Position numbers and translations under genes: made by a program. A DNA stretch of 64,000 bases from NCBI RefSeq assembly GCF_900188095.1, contig NZ_FZOT01000004.1, forward strand, positions 124,001 through 188,000, read 5' to 3'. The notes under the pieces are model-generated. The model had not been told where the DNA came from. It made no database searches and saw only the letters and a program-made list of their open reading frames with translations. Below, piece after piece: positions 53,405-62,482 of this stretch (positions within the stretch are counted from its first letter, which is position 1; every line of letters starts with the position of its first letter). The stretch comes from Noviherbaspirillum humi. Lineage in GTDB: Bacteria > Pseudomonadota > Gammaproteobacteria > Burkholderiales > Burkholderiaceae_D.

Positions 53405-54775
53405 ATGGCAAAGCAGAAAACCAATTACACCTGTACCGAATGTGGCGGCGTCTCCGCCAAGTGGGCCGGACAATGCCCGGCCTGCGGCCAATGGAACACG
53501 CTGGTCGAAACCGTGGTGGAAACCGCCGGCAACCGTTTCTCTTCCCAGCACCAGAGCCTGGCGCAAACTGCGCCCGTGCTGAGCCTGGCCGACATCGAAG
53601 CGATCGACGTGCCGCGCTTCGGCACCGGCATCGACGAGTTCGACCGGGTCCTGGGCGGCGGCCTGGTGCCGGGCGGCGTGGTGTTGATCGGCGGCGATCC
53701 CGGCATCGGCAAATCGACCTTGCTGCTGCAGGCGCTGGCCAATATGGCCAGGCTGAAAAAGGTGCTGTACGTGAGCGGCGAGGAGTCCGGCTCGCAGATT
53801 GCGCTGCGCGCCAAGCGCCTCGCGGTCGATGCCAAGGATTTGAAGCTGCAGGCCGAGATCCAGCTGGAAAAAATCCTGAATACCCTCGCCGAGCACAAGC
53901 CGGAGGTGGCGGTCGTGGACTCCATCCAGACCGTCTACTCCGATGCGCTGACCTCCGCGCCGGGATCGGTGGCCCAAGTGCGCGAGTGCGCGGCCCAGCT
54001 CACCCGCGTCGCAAAGCAGTCCGGCACCACCATCATCATGGTCGGCCACGTGACCAAGGAAGGCGCGCTCGCCGGTCCGCGCGTGCTGGAGCACATCGTC
54101 GATACCGTGCTCTATTTCGAAGGCGATACCCACTCCAGCTTCCGCCTGGTGCGGGCCTTCAAGAACCGCTTCGGCGCGGTGAACGAGCTCGGCGTGTTCG
54201 CGATGACGGAAAAGGGCTTGCGGGGCGTTTCCAATCCCTCGGCGCTGTTCCTGTCCCAGCATGACAACCCGGTGCCTGGTTCCTGCGTGATGGTAACGCA
54301 GGAAGGCACGCGGCCCCTGCTGGTGGAAATTCAGGCGCTGGTCGATACGTCCCACGTGCCGAATGCGCGCCGCCTTTCAGTTGGCCTGGAGCAGAACCGT
54401 CTGGCCATGCTGCTGGCGGTGCTGCATCGTCATGCATCCATCGCTGCCTTCGACCAGGACGTGTTCGTCAATGCCGTCGGCGGGGTCAAGATCACCGAGC
54501 CGGCAGCCGACCTGGCAGTGCTGCTGGCCATCAATTCCTCGATGCGCAACAAGCCGCTGCCGCGCGGCCTCGTGGTGTTCGGCGAAGTGGGCCTGACCGG
54601 CGAAATCCGTCCCGCGCCGCGCGGCCAGGAACGCTTGCGGGAAGCGGCGAAGCTCGGTTTTTCGCTGGCCGTGATCCCGAAGGCCAATGCGCCCAAGCAA
54701 AAGATAGAAGGCTTGAACATCATCGCGGTGGAACGCATCGACGAAGCGTTCTCGCGGCTGCGCGAGCAGGATTAA
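53405..54775 (+). CDS. radA: DNA repair protein RadA
   Basis: This 456-residue RecA-like branch-migration protein has an N-terminal zinc finger (CTECGGVSAKWAGQCPACG), Walker A GGDPGIGKSTLLLQ (about residues 93-106), the family motif KNRFGAVNELGVF and a Lon-like C-terminal domain. The ATG at 53405 is the family start; upstream frames lie in alr. It converges on hpnE with overlapping stop codons. Confidence 0.96.
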   Translation: MAKQKTNYTCTECGGVSAKWAGQCPACGQWNTLVETVVETAGNRFSSQHQSLAQTAPVLSLADIEAIDVPRFGTGIDEFDRVLGGGLVPGGVVLIGGDPGIGKSTLLLQALANMARLKKVLYVSGEESGSQIALRAKRLAVDAKDLKLQAEIQLEKILNTLAEHKPEVAVVDSIQTVYSDALTSAPGSVAQVRECAAQLTRVAKQSGTTIIMVGHVTKEGALAGPRVLEHIVDTVLYFEGDTHSSFRLVRAFKNRFGAVNELGVFAMTEKGLRGVSNPSALFLSQHDNPVPGSCVMVTQEGTRPLLVEIQALVDTSHVPNARRLSVGLEQNRLAMLLAVLHRHASIAAFDQDVFVNAVGGVKITEPAADLAVLLAINSSMRNKPLPRGLVVFGEVGLTGEIRPAPRGQERLREAAKLGFSLAVIPKANAPKQKIEGLNIIAVERIDEAFSRLREQD

Positions 54776-56100
54776 GGCGCTGTTTCCATCACGAGCCGCG
54801 CCGCCTGCAGGCCGCTGCGCACGGCCGATTCCAGCGTCGCCGGATAGTCGCTGGCGGTGTAGTCACCGGCCAGCGCCAACCGCGGCAGGCCGACGTCGTT
54901 ATCCGGCCTGACCAGTCCGGGCGTGCAGGAAAACGTGGCGCGCTTTTCGGTAACAACCTGAATCTCCTGCGGCGCCGCGAGCGCCGGCATTTGCAGCGCC
55001 TCTGCCAGCTGCTGCGCCACCGCAGCGCCCAGGGCTTCTCGTCCCTGCGCAATCGCGTCGGACGAGGCGCTGATCACGACAGCCAGCCAGCCCGCATCCG
55101 CCGCATTCAACTGCCCGCGATCGAACACGAACTGGCCCCAGTCGCTGCGTTCCGCATCATCCGCCAGCGCGTAGAACGGTCGCGCTAGCCGCAGCGAAGC
55201 CGCATAGCGCAGATAGCAGGTGGTGATCGGTTCATGGCCCAGGTTTTCCAACAGGGATGTGTCGACATGGCCCCGTAGCAGTTCGGCGGACTGCAGCACC
55301 GGCGTCGCCAGAACCACCGCATCGTAGGCTTCGGCGACCTCCGCAGCCGAAGTGAACAGGTTCCAGCCGTGACGGCAAGTCTCGATAGCGTTGATCCGAA
55401 CGCCCATGCGCACCTCGCCGCCGCGGCGTGTGACGACTTCCGCCGCCTTCGCAGGAAAAAGGGCGCTCAGGTCCACCCGCGGCAGCAGCATGTCGGATGC
55501 CTTGCGGCCGGCGCCGAGGCTGTCGCGCAGCACCGCCAGAAAAACATTGGCCGAGGCCCGGTCCGGCGGCGTGTTCAGCGCGGCAATGCAGAGCGGCCGC
55601 CACATCAGGCGGGTCAGGCGTTCGGTCTGGTCGAAGCGTTCGAGCAATTCAGCAACGCTGCAATCCTGATGCAGATGCCATCCCATCCAGCGGGCGGCGC
55701 TGGAAAAGCGCAGCAGCGACATCTTGTCTGCCCGCCTCAGGCCGGTAGCCCGCAGCAGTCCGATGACTACATGCAGCGGCGCCGGCAAGCGCGGTGCCTG
55801 CAGGTTCATGCCGTCGCAGCCGGTAGGGTAGGGCATCTGCAGCGGCAGGCGCAGCAGGACCTGATCGGGCGCAATCCCGACCCTGCGCATGACATCCAGC
55901 GTCCGTGCATAGGCGCCGAGCAGGATGTGCTGGCCGTTGTCCAGGATATAACCGTCGAAGGGCACGGCGCGCGCCCGGCCGCCTAGACTGCGTGCCGATT
56001 CAAAGAGGGTGACGCGCTGGCCGGCTTCGGCCAGCGCCACCGCCGCCGCGCAGCCGCTCCAGCCGGCGCCGACGACTGCCACCCGCAAGGGTGGGCTCAC
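54772..56100 (-). CDS. hpnE: Hydroxysqualene dehydroxylase HpnE
   Basis: This 442-residue FAD protein reduces hydroxysqualene to squalene, the last step before the hopanoid cyclase. It has an N-terminal FAD-binding motif VVGAGWSGCAAAVALAEAG (about residues 9-27) and ESARSLGGRARAVPFDG. Translation probably starts at GTG 56100, 3 bases after the hpnD stop. The stop overlaps the radA stop on the other strand. Confidence 0.9.
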   Translation of the reverse strand: MSPPLRVAVVGAGWSGCAAAVALAEAGQRVTLFESARSLGGRARAVPFDGYILDNGQHILLGAYARTLDVMRRVGIAPDQVLLRLPLQMPYPTGCDGMNLQAPRLPAPLHVVIGLLRATGLRRADKMSLLRFSSAARWMGWHLHQDCSVAELLERFDQTERLTRLMWRPLCIAALNTPPDRASANVFLAVLRDSLGAGRKASDMLLPRVDLSALFPAKAAEVVTRRGGEVRMGVRINAIETCRHGWNLFTSAAEVAEAYDAVVLATPVLQSAELLRGHVDTSLLENLGHEPITTCYLRYAASLRLARPFYALADDAERSDWGQFVFDRGQLNAADAGWLAVVISASSDAIAQGREALGAAVAQQLAEALQMPALAAPQEIQVVTEKRATFSCTPGLVRPDNDVGLPRLALAGDYTASDYPATLESAVRSGLQAARLVMETAP

Positions 56101-56103
56101 GCC

Positions 56104-56937
56104 TCATCCCCGCACATAGGTCTTCCACGCCAGCCACAGCTTGCGGATCGGCGTCAGCGATATTTTCTGCTGCAGCACATGGAAGCCGTCCCGCTCGATT
56201 TCATCCAGCAGGGCATGGTAGATGGCGGCCATGATGAGGCCGGGACGCTGGGCCTTGCGGTCCCGGGCCGGCAACAGGGTAAAGGCTTCGTCGTAGAGCG
56301 TGCGCGCACGCTCGGCCTGGAAGCGCATCAGCTGCTCGAATTTCTCGCTGTGGCGGGCATTCAGGATGTCGGCGGCGGTGACGCTGAAGCGTTGCAGTTC
56401 ATCCACCGGCAGGTAAATGCGGCCCTTGCGCGCGTCCTCGCCGACGTCGCGGATGATGTTGGTGAGCTGAAAGGCCAGTCCCAGCTTTTCGGCGTATTTC
56501 AGGGTGTCCGGATGGGTGGCGCCGAAAATGCGCGCCGAAAGGATGCCGACCACGCTCGCCACGTGCCAGCAGTAGCGCTGCAGACCGGCGAAATCGAGAT
56601 AGCGGGTCTGGTCGAGGTCCATTTCCATGCCATCGATGATCGCCAGCAGGTGCCTTCCCTCCAGTCCGTAGGTCGCCATGTGCGGCTGCAATGCGCGCGT
56701 GACCGGATGCGTCGGGTGGCCTTCCAGCATGAGGCCGATTTCCCTGCGCCACCAGGCCAGCTTGGTCCGCGCCACCGAGGGATCCGAGGTTTCGTCGACG
56801 GTGTCGTCGACTTCCCGGCAAAAGGCATAGAGCGCAGTGATGGCGCGGCGCCGTTCGGGCGGGAGGAACAGGAAGCTGTAGTAGAAGCTGGAGCCGCTTT
56901 GCACGGCTTTCTGCTGGCAGTAATCGTCGGGAGACAT
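56104..56937 (-). CDS. hpnD: Presqualene diphosphate synthase HpnD
   Basis: This 277-residue trans-isoprenyl synthase joins two farnesyl diphosphates to presqualene diphosphate. The first Asp-rich motif is REVDDTVDE (about residues 43-51), and SGSSFYYSFLFLPPERRRAI is typical. The second motif is FQLTNIIRDVGEDARKGRIY. ATG at 56937 is preferred to TTG at 56958 as it gives the usual N-terminus. It lies between hpnC and hpnE. Confidence 0.92.
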   Translation of the reverse strand: MSPDDYCQQKAVQSGSSFYYSFLFLPPERRRAITALYAFCREVDDTVDETSDPSVARTKLAWWRREIGLMLEGHPTHPVTRALQPHMATYGLEGRHLLAIIDGMEMDLDQTRYLDFAGLQRYCWHVASVVGILSARIFGATHPDTLKYAEKLGLAFQLTNIIRDVGEDARKGRIYLPVDELQRFSVTAADILNARHSEKFEQLMRFQAERARTLYDEAFTLLPARDRKAQRPGLIMAAIYHALLDEIERDGFHVLQQKISLTPIRKLWLAWKTYVRG

Positions 56938-56967
56938 GTATCGTTGGAAATGAGTCAATCCGCTATG

Positions 56968-57798
56968 CTAGCCGACTTTGTTGTCGGCAGTCATGCCTAG
57001 CGCGCGCCAGGCCATGATCAGCCAGTCCTTGCGCCCGAGCTTGGGGCGGTGCCGGAAAACGTCATGGTTGGCCATCTCGATGCGCTCGAGGATGCGCAGC
57101 CCGCCCTGGACCACCAGCCTCAATTCCCAGCCGACGCGTCCCGGCAGGGCGAGCGCCAGCGGCGCGCCGGAAAGCATCATGCTGCGCGCCCGCTCGATTT
57201 CGAAGGCCATCAGTCGGCGCCAGGCGTCATCGGCCTTGCCGGCAGCGATCGACGCTTCGCTGACGCCGAAACGGCGCAAATCTTCCTGCGGCAGGTAGAC
57301 CCGTTCCTTGTCCCAATCGATCGCCACATCCTGCAGGAAATTGATGATCTGCAGCGCGGAGCAGATGGCGTCCGACTGGCTCAACCCGGCGGGCGCCGTC
57401 GCGCCATACAGATGCAGCATGATCCGGCCCACCGGGTTGGCCGAACGCCGGCAGTAATCCAGCAGGCCGGCGAAATCCGCGTAGCGCTTGATTTGCACAT
57501 CCTGCGCGAAGGCCGATAGCAGGTCGCGCAGCGGCTGCAGCGGCAGGCGGTAGTCCCGCACCACGGCGGCGAGGCGGGCGAACATCGGCGACTCCGGCGT
57601 TTCGCCGCATTCGATGCGCCGCAACTGCGCTTCATAGTCTGCCAGCGCGGCCAGCCGCTCGGCATTGCTGGCCGTGCCTTCGTCGGCAATGTCGTCGGCG
57701 CTGCGGGCAAAGGCATAGACCGCCGTCACCGCCGGCCGCAAGTGCGCCGGCAGCAGCAGGGAAGCGACGGGAAAGTTTTCGTAGTGTTCGACCGACAT
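56968..57798 (-). CDS. hpnC: Hydroxysqualene synthase HpnC
   Basis: This 276-residue member of the squalene/phytoene synthase family converts presqualene diphosphate to hydroxysqualene. It has ENFPVASLLLPAHLRPAVTA and ARSADDIADEG (about residues 31-41), and INFLQDVAIDWDKERVYLP as second Asp-rich region. hpnC-hpnD-hpnE make squalene; the cyclase (shc) must be elsewhere. It is divergent from the RND pump genes. Confidence 0.92.
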   Translation of the reverse strand: MSVEHYENFPVASLLLPAHLRPAVTAVYAFARSADDIADEGTASNAERLAALADYEAQLRRIECGETPESPMFARLAAVVRDYRLPLQPLRDLLSAFAQDVQIKRYADFAGLLDYCRRSANPVGRIMLHLYGATAPAGLSQSDAICSALQIINFLQDVAIDWDKERVYLPQEDLRRFGVSEASIAAGKADDAWRRLMAFEIERARSMMLSGAPLALALPGRVGWELRLVVQGGLRILERIEMANHDVFRHRPKLGRKDWLIMAWRALGMTADNKVG

Positions 57799-57817
57799 TG
57801 CCAGAGGGTAGCGGGAG

Positions 57818-57837
57818 AAATCGAATCAAATCGAATG
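57818..57837. repeat. Tandem 10-base repeat in the hpnC/RND gap
   Basis: AAATCGAATC is followed directly by AAATCGAATG, and CGATTGC follows. TATAAT-like sequences lie close by (about 57860). Being in a divergent promoter gap, it may be a regulator site. Confidence 0.3.
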
Positions 57838-57948
57838 CGATTGCAAATCTTCAAGTTTATAATTACTAACCTTGCGGTCATTAACTCCCTCGCGGGATGT
57901 CGATGCCGGTTCGTCGAAAATTAGATGCCGAATCATAAAGGAAATACC

Positions 57949-59097
57949 ATGTCTTCCCGCAAATCGTTGCGCCGTCCCGCCTTGGACCGCTTTCCATTCA
58001 TCCGCACGGCAATGCCGGTGCTCGCCGCCTGTCTGCTGCTGGCCTGTTCCAAGCCGGTGGAAAAGACGGAAGACGTGCGCCCGGTGCGGGTGATGAAGAT
58101 CGCGGCCGGCAGCGTCGATGCCAGCAGCGAGTTTGCCGGCGAGGTGAGGGCGCGCATCGAATCGCGGCTGGGCTTTCGCGTCGGCGGCAAGATCGTATCG
58201 CGCAAGATCGATGTCGGTGCGACGGTGAAGCGCGGCCAGGTGCTGATGGAGCTCGATCCACAGGATCTGCGCCTGGCGCAGACCCAGGCCCAGGCGGCGC
58301 TGAAGGCGGCGCAGACCAACCGTGATCTGGCCAAATCCGAGCTTGAACGCTACCGCGACCTGCGCGCCAAGAACTTCGTCAGCCAGGCGGTATTGGAGAG
58401 CAAGGAAGGCGCCTATCAGGCGGCGCAGGCAAGCTATGACCAAGCGGTCGCCGCGCTGCGCAACCAGGCCAACCAGGTCGGCTATGCCACGCTGGTGTCG
58501 GATGCGGACGGCGTCGTCACCGCCATCGATGCCGAGGTCGGCCAGGTGGTCAGCGCCGGCACGCCGGTGGTGCGAGTGGCGCAGCTGTCGGAGAAGGAAG
58601 TTGTGATCGGTCTCCCGGAAGACAAGGTCGATGCGCTGCGGGGCGTGACCGACGTCCGCATACGCACCTGGGCCAATGCGGAACAGGTATTTCCCGGCAA
58701 GGTGCGGGAAGTGTCACCCGTGGCCGATCCGGCTTCCCGAACCTATACCGCCAAGATTTCGATTCCCAATGCGCCGGCCGAGGTCAAGCTGGGCATGACG
58801 GCCTATGTCGGCTTCGTGCAGAAGGCGGCGGGCAACGTGATCCGCCTGCCGTTGGCGGCGCTGGTGCGCGACAAGGAGGCCAATGCCGTCTGGCTGGTCG
58901 AGAACGGCGCGGTGCGCCAGGCGCCGGTAAAGGTGGCCGGCCTGGACGGCAACGACGTGCTGGTGGCTGGCGGATTGGCGCCGGGCCAGACCGTGGTGAC
59001 CGCCGGCGTCAATCTGCTGAAGCCTGGACAGAAAGTGAAACTGCTCGACCCCAAGGCTGACCCGGCCGACCGCTCCGACGCCGGAGCGGCGAAATGA
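57949..59097 (+). CDS. RND efflux periplasmic adaptor lipoprotein
   Basis: This 382-residue membrane-fusion protein has a lipoprotein signal (LLLACSKP, lipidated Cys33), a barrel-sandwich domain (GFRVGGKIVSRKIDVGATVK) and a long helical hairpin (about residues 110-180). AAGGA lies 8 bases before the ATG. It overlaps the pump gene by 4 bases. It links the pump to an outer-membrane channel, whose gene is not here. Confidence 0.92.
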   Translation: MSSRKSLRRPALDRFPFIRTAMPVLAACLLLACSKPVEKTEDVRPVRVMKIAAGSVDASSEFAGEVRARIESRLGFRVGGKIVSRKIDVGATVKRGQVLMELDPQDLRLAQTQAQAALKAAQTNRDLAKSELERYRDLRAKNFVSQAVLESKEGAYQAAQASYDQAVAALRNQANQVGYATLVSDADGVVTAIDAEVGQVVSAGTPVVRVAQLSEKEVVIGLPEDKVDALRGVTDVRIRTWANAEQVFPGKVREVSPVADPASRTYTAKISIPNAPAEVKLGMTAYVGFVQKAAGNVIRLPLAALVRDKEANAVWLVENGAVRQAPVKVAGLDGNDVLVAGGLAPGQTVVTAGVNLLKPGQKVKLLDPKADPADRSDAGAAK

Positions 59098-62000
59098 AGG
59101 GCGGCTTCAATCTTTCGCGCTGGGCGCTGGAGCATATCCCGCTCACGCGCTACCTGATGGTAGTGTTGCTGATCGGCGGCATCCTGAGCTATGGCAGGCT
59201 CGGGCAGGATGAAGATCCCCCGTTCACTTTCCGCGCCATGGTGGTTCGCGCCATCTGGCCGGGCGCCACCTCGCTGCAGATGGCGGAGCAGGTGACCGAC
59301 AAGCTGGAGCGCAAGCTGCAGGAAACGCCCTATATCGACACCATACGCAGCTACTCCAAGCCGGGAGAGACGCTGATCATCCTGCAGCTGCGGGAATCGA
59401 CGCCGCCCAAGGATGTGCCCGGCGCCTGGTACCAGGTGCGCAAGAAGATAGGCGACATCCGCGGCACGCTGCCCGCCGGCGTGCAGGGACCGTTCTTCAA
59501 TGACGAATTCGGCGATACCTATGGTTCCATCTTCGCCGTGTCGGGCGACGGTTTCAGCTATGCCGAAGTCAAGGACTACGCCGACTTCATTCGCCAGCAG
59601 TTCCTGTCCGTGCCGTCGGTCGCCAAGGTCGAGCTGTTCGGCGTGCAGGATGAGAAGGTCTACATCGAATTCTCCAGCAAGAAGTTTTCCCAGCTCGGCA
59701 TTTCGCTCGACAGCGTGGTGGCGCAGTTGAATGCGCAGAACGCGGTGGAAGCCGCGGGCATCCTTGCCACACCCACCGACAACCTGCAGATCCGCGTCAC
59801 CGGCGCAGTCGCCAACATGGCCGACCTGGAAAGCCTCCAGCTGCGCGCCGGCGCCACCAACTTCCGGCTCGGCGACTTTGCCACCATCCACCGGGGCTAC
59901 AAGGATCCGCCTCAGGACAAGATGCGCTTCAACGGCAAGGAAGTGATCGGCCTTGGCATTTCAATGGAAAAAGGCGGGGACATCATCGAACTCGGCAAGC
60001 ATCTCGAAGCCGCCGTCACCGACCTCAAGGCGAAGCTGCCGGTGGGCATCGAGCTGGAGCGGGTGTCCGACCAGCCGAAGGCGGTCTCGTCCTCGGTGAA
60101 CGAGTTCCTACGCACCCTGACCGAGGCCGTGCTGATCGTGCTCGGCGTCAGCTTTATTTCGCTGGGCCTTCACACCAAGCCGTTTCGCCTCGACGCCCGT
60201 CCCGGCCTGGTGGTGGCGCTCACCATCCCGCTGGTGCTGGCAGTGACCTTCCTGTTCATGAGCATCTTCAGCATCGACCTGCACAAGATTTCGCTCGGCG
60301 CGCTGATCATCGCGCTCGGCCTGCTGGTGGACGACGCCATCATCGCAGTGGAAATGATGGTGCGGAAGATGGAGGAAGGATTGTCGCGCTTCGAGGCCGC
60401 CACTTTCGCCTACACCTCGACCGCGATGCCGATGCTGACCGGCACCCTGATCACCGCCGCCGGCTTCCTGCCCATCGGCCTGGCGAAATCCGCCGCGGGC
60501 GAATACACCTTCTCCATGTTTTCGGTGAATGCGCTGGCCCTGCTGATTTCCTGGTTCGCCGCGGTGCTGTTCACGCCCTATATCGGTTACCTGCTGCTGA
60601 AGGTGAAGCCCGCGGCAGGCGCGGATGGCCACCATGAGCTGTTCGATACGCCGTTCTACCGCCGCTTCCGCGCCCTGGTGAACTGGTGCGTGGAATGGCG
60701 CAAGACCACCATCCTGCTGACCTTGGGCGTGTTCGCCCTCGGCGTGCTCGGCTTCCGCGTCATCGAGCAGCAGTTCTTCCCCGATTCGAGCCGGCCGGAA
60801 TTGATGGTGGAACTCTGGCTGCCCGAGGGTTCTTCCTTCGCCGCGACCGAAGCGCAGGCGAAGAAATTCGAAGCCTTCATCCGCAAGCAGGAGGGCGTGG
60901 AGAGCGTGACCAGTTACGTCGGCACCGGCAGTCCGCGCTTCTATCTGCCGCTGGATCAGATCTTCCCGCAAACCAATGTGTCGCAGATCGTGGTGCTGCC
61001 GCGCGACCTGAAGTCGCGCGAGGCGCTGCGGGCGAAGATCATCGACGTCTTCAAGACCGATTTCCCGGAGGTGCGCGGCCGGGTGAAGCTGCTGCCGAAC
61101 GGTCCGCCGGTGCCATATCCGGTGCAGTTCCGCGTCACCGGCACCGACGTCTCCAAGGTGCGCGAGATCGCCGACAAGGTGAAGGAGATCATGCGTGCCA
61201 ATCCCAATACCCTGGGCGTGAATGACAACTGGAACGAATCGGTGAAATCGATCCGGCTCGAGCTCGACCAGGACAAGCTGCGCGCCCTCGGCATCACCTC
61301 GCAGGCGGTGATGCGGGCGGCGAACACGGTGCTAAGCGGCAGCGTGGTCGGACAATTCCGGGAAAAGAATCGGCTCATCGACATCGTGGTGCGCCAGCCG
61401 CAGGATGAACGCTCGACGGTGCAGGCGCTGTCGGAGACGACTCTGCAGACGCCTGCCGGGCGCCCGATCACCTTGTCCCAGGTGGCGCGCGTGAGCCTGG
61501 TGTGGGAGCCGGGCGTGGTCTGGCGCGAAGGGCGTGAATGGGCCATTACCGTGCAGTCGGACATCGTCGAAGGCATCCAGGGCCCGACGGTGTCGTCGCA
61601 GATCGAACCCAGGCTGGCGGCGCTGCGCGCCGAACTGCCGCCCGGATACGGCATCGAACTCGCCGGCGCCGCCGCCGACAGCGGCAAGGCCCAGGCCTCG
61701 ATTGCCGCCAATGTGCCGCTGGTGATCTTCATCATCTTCACGCTGCTCATGCTTCAGCTGCACAGCTTCTCGCGTGCGGTGCTGGTGTTCCTCACCGGGC
61801 CGCTCGGCGTGGCCGGCGCTGCGCTCGCACTCCTGCTGCTGCAGCGGCCGTTCGGCTTCGTCGCCCAGCTTGGCGTGATCGCCTTGTTCGGCATGATCAT
61901 CCGCAATTCGGTGATCCTGATCGACCAGATCGAGCACGACATTGCCGAGGGCGTGCCGGCCTGGGATGCGATCGTCGGCTCGGCGGTACGCCGCTTCCGG

Positions 62001-62189
62001 CCCATCATCCTGACTGCGGCGGCAGCGGTGCTGGCCATGATTCCGCTGTCGCGTTCGGTGTTCTGGGGGCCGATGGCGGTAGCCATCATGGGCGGCCTCG
62101 TCATCGCCACGGGATTGACGCTGCTGTTCCTGCCGGCCTTGTATGCGGCCTGGTTCCGTGTCAGGCGAAACCCGGCAAAACCGGCATGA
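59094..62189 (+). CDS. RND efflux transporter permease (AcrB/HAE1-like)
   Basis: This 1031-residue inner-membrane pump has the RND layout: two sets of six membrane helices and two large periplasmic loops. Proton-relay Asp pair is in GLLVDDAIIAVEMM (about residues 410-423), and the C-terminal set has FGMIIRNSVILIDQIEHDIAEG. It likely exports hydrophobic drugs or lipids. The N-terminus (LGQDEDPPFTFRAMVV) is of the HAE1-like subgroup, not of the HpnN hopanoid transporter type. No tetR-type gene is adjacent. Confidence 0.93.
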   Translation: MKGGFNLSRWALEHIPLTRYLMVVLLIGGILSYGRLGQDEDPPFTFRAMVVRAIWPGATSLQMAEQVTDKLERKLQETPYIDTIRSYSKPGETLIILQLRESTPPKDVPGAWYQVRKKIGDIRGTLPAGVQGPFFNDEFGDTYGSIFAVSGDGFSYAEVKDYADFIRQQFLSVPSVAKVELFGVQDEKVYIEFSSKKFSQLGISLDSVVAQLNAQNAVEAAGILATPTDNLQIRVTGAVANMADLESLQLRAGATNFRLGDFATIHRGYKDPPQDKMRFNGKEVIGLGISMEKGGDIIELGKHLEAAVTDLKAKLPVGIELERVSDQPKAVSSSVNEFLRTLTEAVLIVLGVSFISLGLHTKPFRLDARPGLVVALTIPLVLAVTFLFMSIFSIDLHKISLGALIIALGLLVDDAIIAVEMMVRKMEEGLSRFEAATFAYTSTAMPMLTGTLITAAGFLPIGLAKSAAGEYTFSMFSVNALALLISWFAAVLFTPYIGYLLLKVKPAAGADGHHELFDTPFYRRFRALVNWCVEWRKTTILLTLGVFALGVLGFRVIEQQFFPDSSRPELMVELWLPEGSSFAATEAQAKKFEAFIRKQEGVESVTSYVGTGSPRFYLPLDQIFPQTNVSQIVVLPRDLKSREALRAKIIDVFKTDFPEVRGRVKLLPNGPPVPYPVQFRVTGTDVSKVREIADKVKEIMRANPNTLGVNDNWNESVKSIRLELDQDKLRALGITSQAVMRAANTVLSGSVVGQFREKNRLIDIVVRQPQDERSTVQALSETTLQTPAGRPITLSQVARVSLVWEPGVVWREGREWAITVQSDIVEGIQGPTVSSQIEPRLAALRAELPPGYGIELAGAAADSGKAQASIAANVPLVIFIIFTLLMLQLHSFSRAVLVFLTGPLGVAGAALALLLLQRPFGFVAQLGVIALFGMIIRNSVILIDQIEHDIAEGVPAWDAIVGSAVRRFRPIILTAAAAVLAMIPLSRSVFWGPMAVAIMGGLVIATGLTLLFLPALYAAWFRVRRNPAKPA

Positions 62190-62282
62190 CAGGCCGCCCC
62201 CCGTCATCAAAAGGAGAGGCGTTTCGCAAAAAAATCCAGTAAAATGCCGGATTGAAGTTAAGAAGCTATTAACAGGCTTTCC

Positions 62283-62313
62283 AGGGCGACCGGTTGACAC
62301 TTCAGGTCGCCCT
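62283..62313 (+). terminator. Hairpin after RND operon
   Basis: A 9-bp stem AGGGCGACC/GGTCGCCCT with a 13-base loop is followed by TTGCTTTT. It lies about 95 bases after the pump stop. The loop contains the TTGACA of the tRNA promoter. Confidence 0.5.
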
Positions 62314-62323
62314 TTGCTTTTAT
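62294..62323 (+). promoter_or_regulatory. Candidate promoter of tRNA-Leu
   Basis: A perfect -35 TTGACA (62294-62299), 18 bases and TTTATA (62318-62323) precede the tRNA by 43 bases. The -35 lies in the loop of the hairpin at 62283-62313. Confidence 0.45.
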
Positions 62324-62366
62324 ACCCCGGTTGCCGAGTTTTCAAGGGCGGCCGGCGCGAAATCCT

Positions 62367-62453
62367 GCGAGGATGGCGAAATTGGTAGACGCACCAGGTT
62401 TAGGTCCTGACGCCAGCAATGGTGTGGGGGTTCGAGTCCCCCTCCTCGCACCA
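62367..62453 (+). tRNA. tRNA-Leu (anticodon TAG)
   Basis: The 87-base class II tRNA has acceptor stem GCGAGGA/TCCTCGC, anticodon loop TTTAGGT with anticodon TAG, a long variable arm and T arm GGGTTCGAGTCCC. CCA is encoded. It lies 29 bases before tig, a common arrangement in Burkholderiales. Confidence 0.97.
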
Positions 62454-62482
62454 CAGATCATTTCATTTTTTGGACGATTCAC

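Noticed and set aside
53171-54355. 394-codon minus-strand frame across radA
   Set aside because: It mirrors radA, has no motif and lacks a ribosome site.
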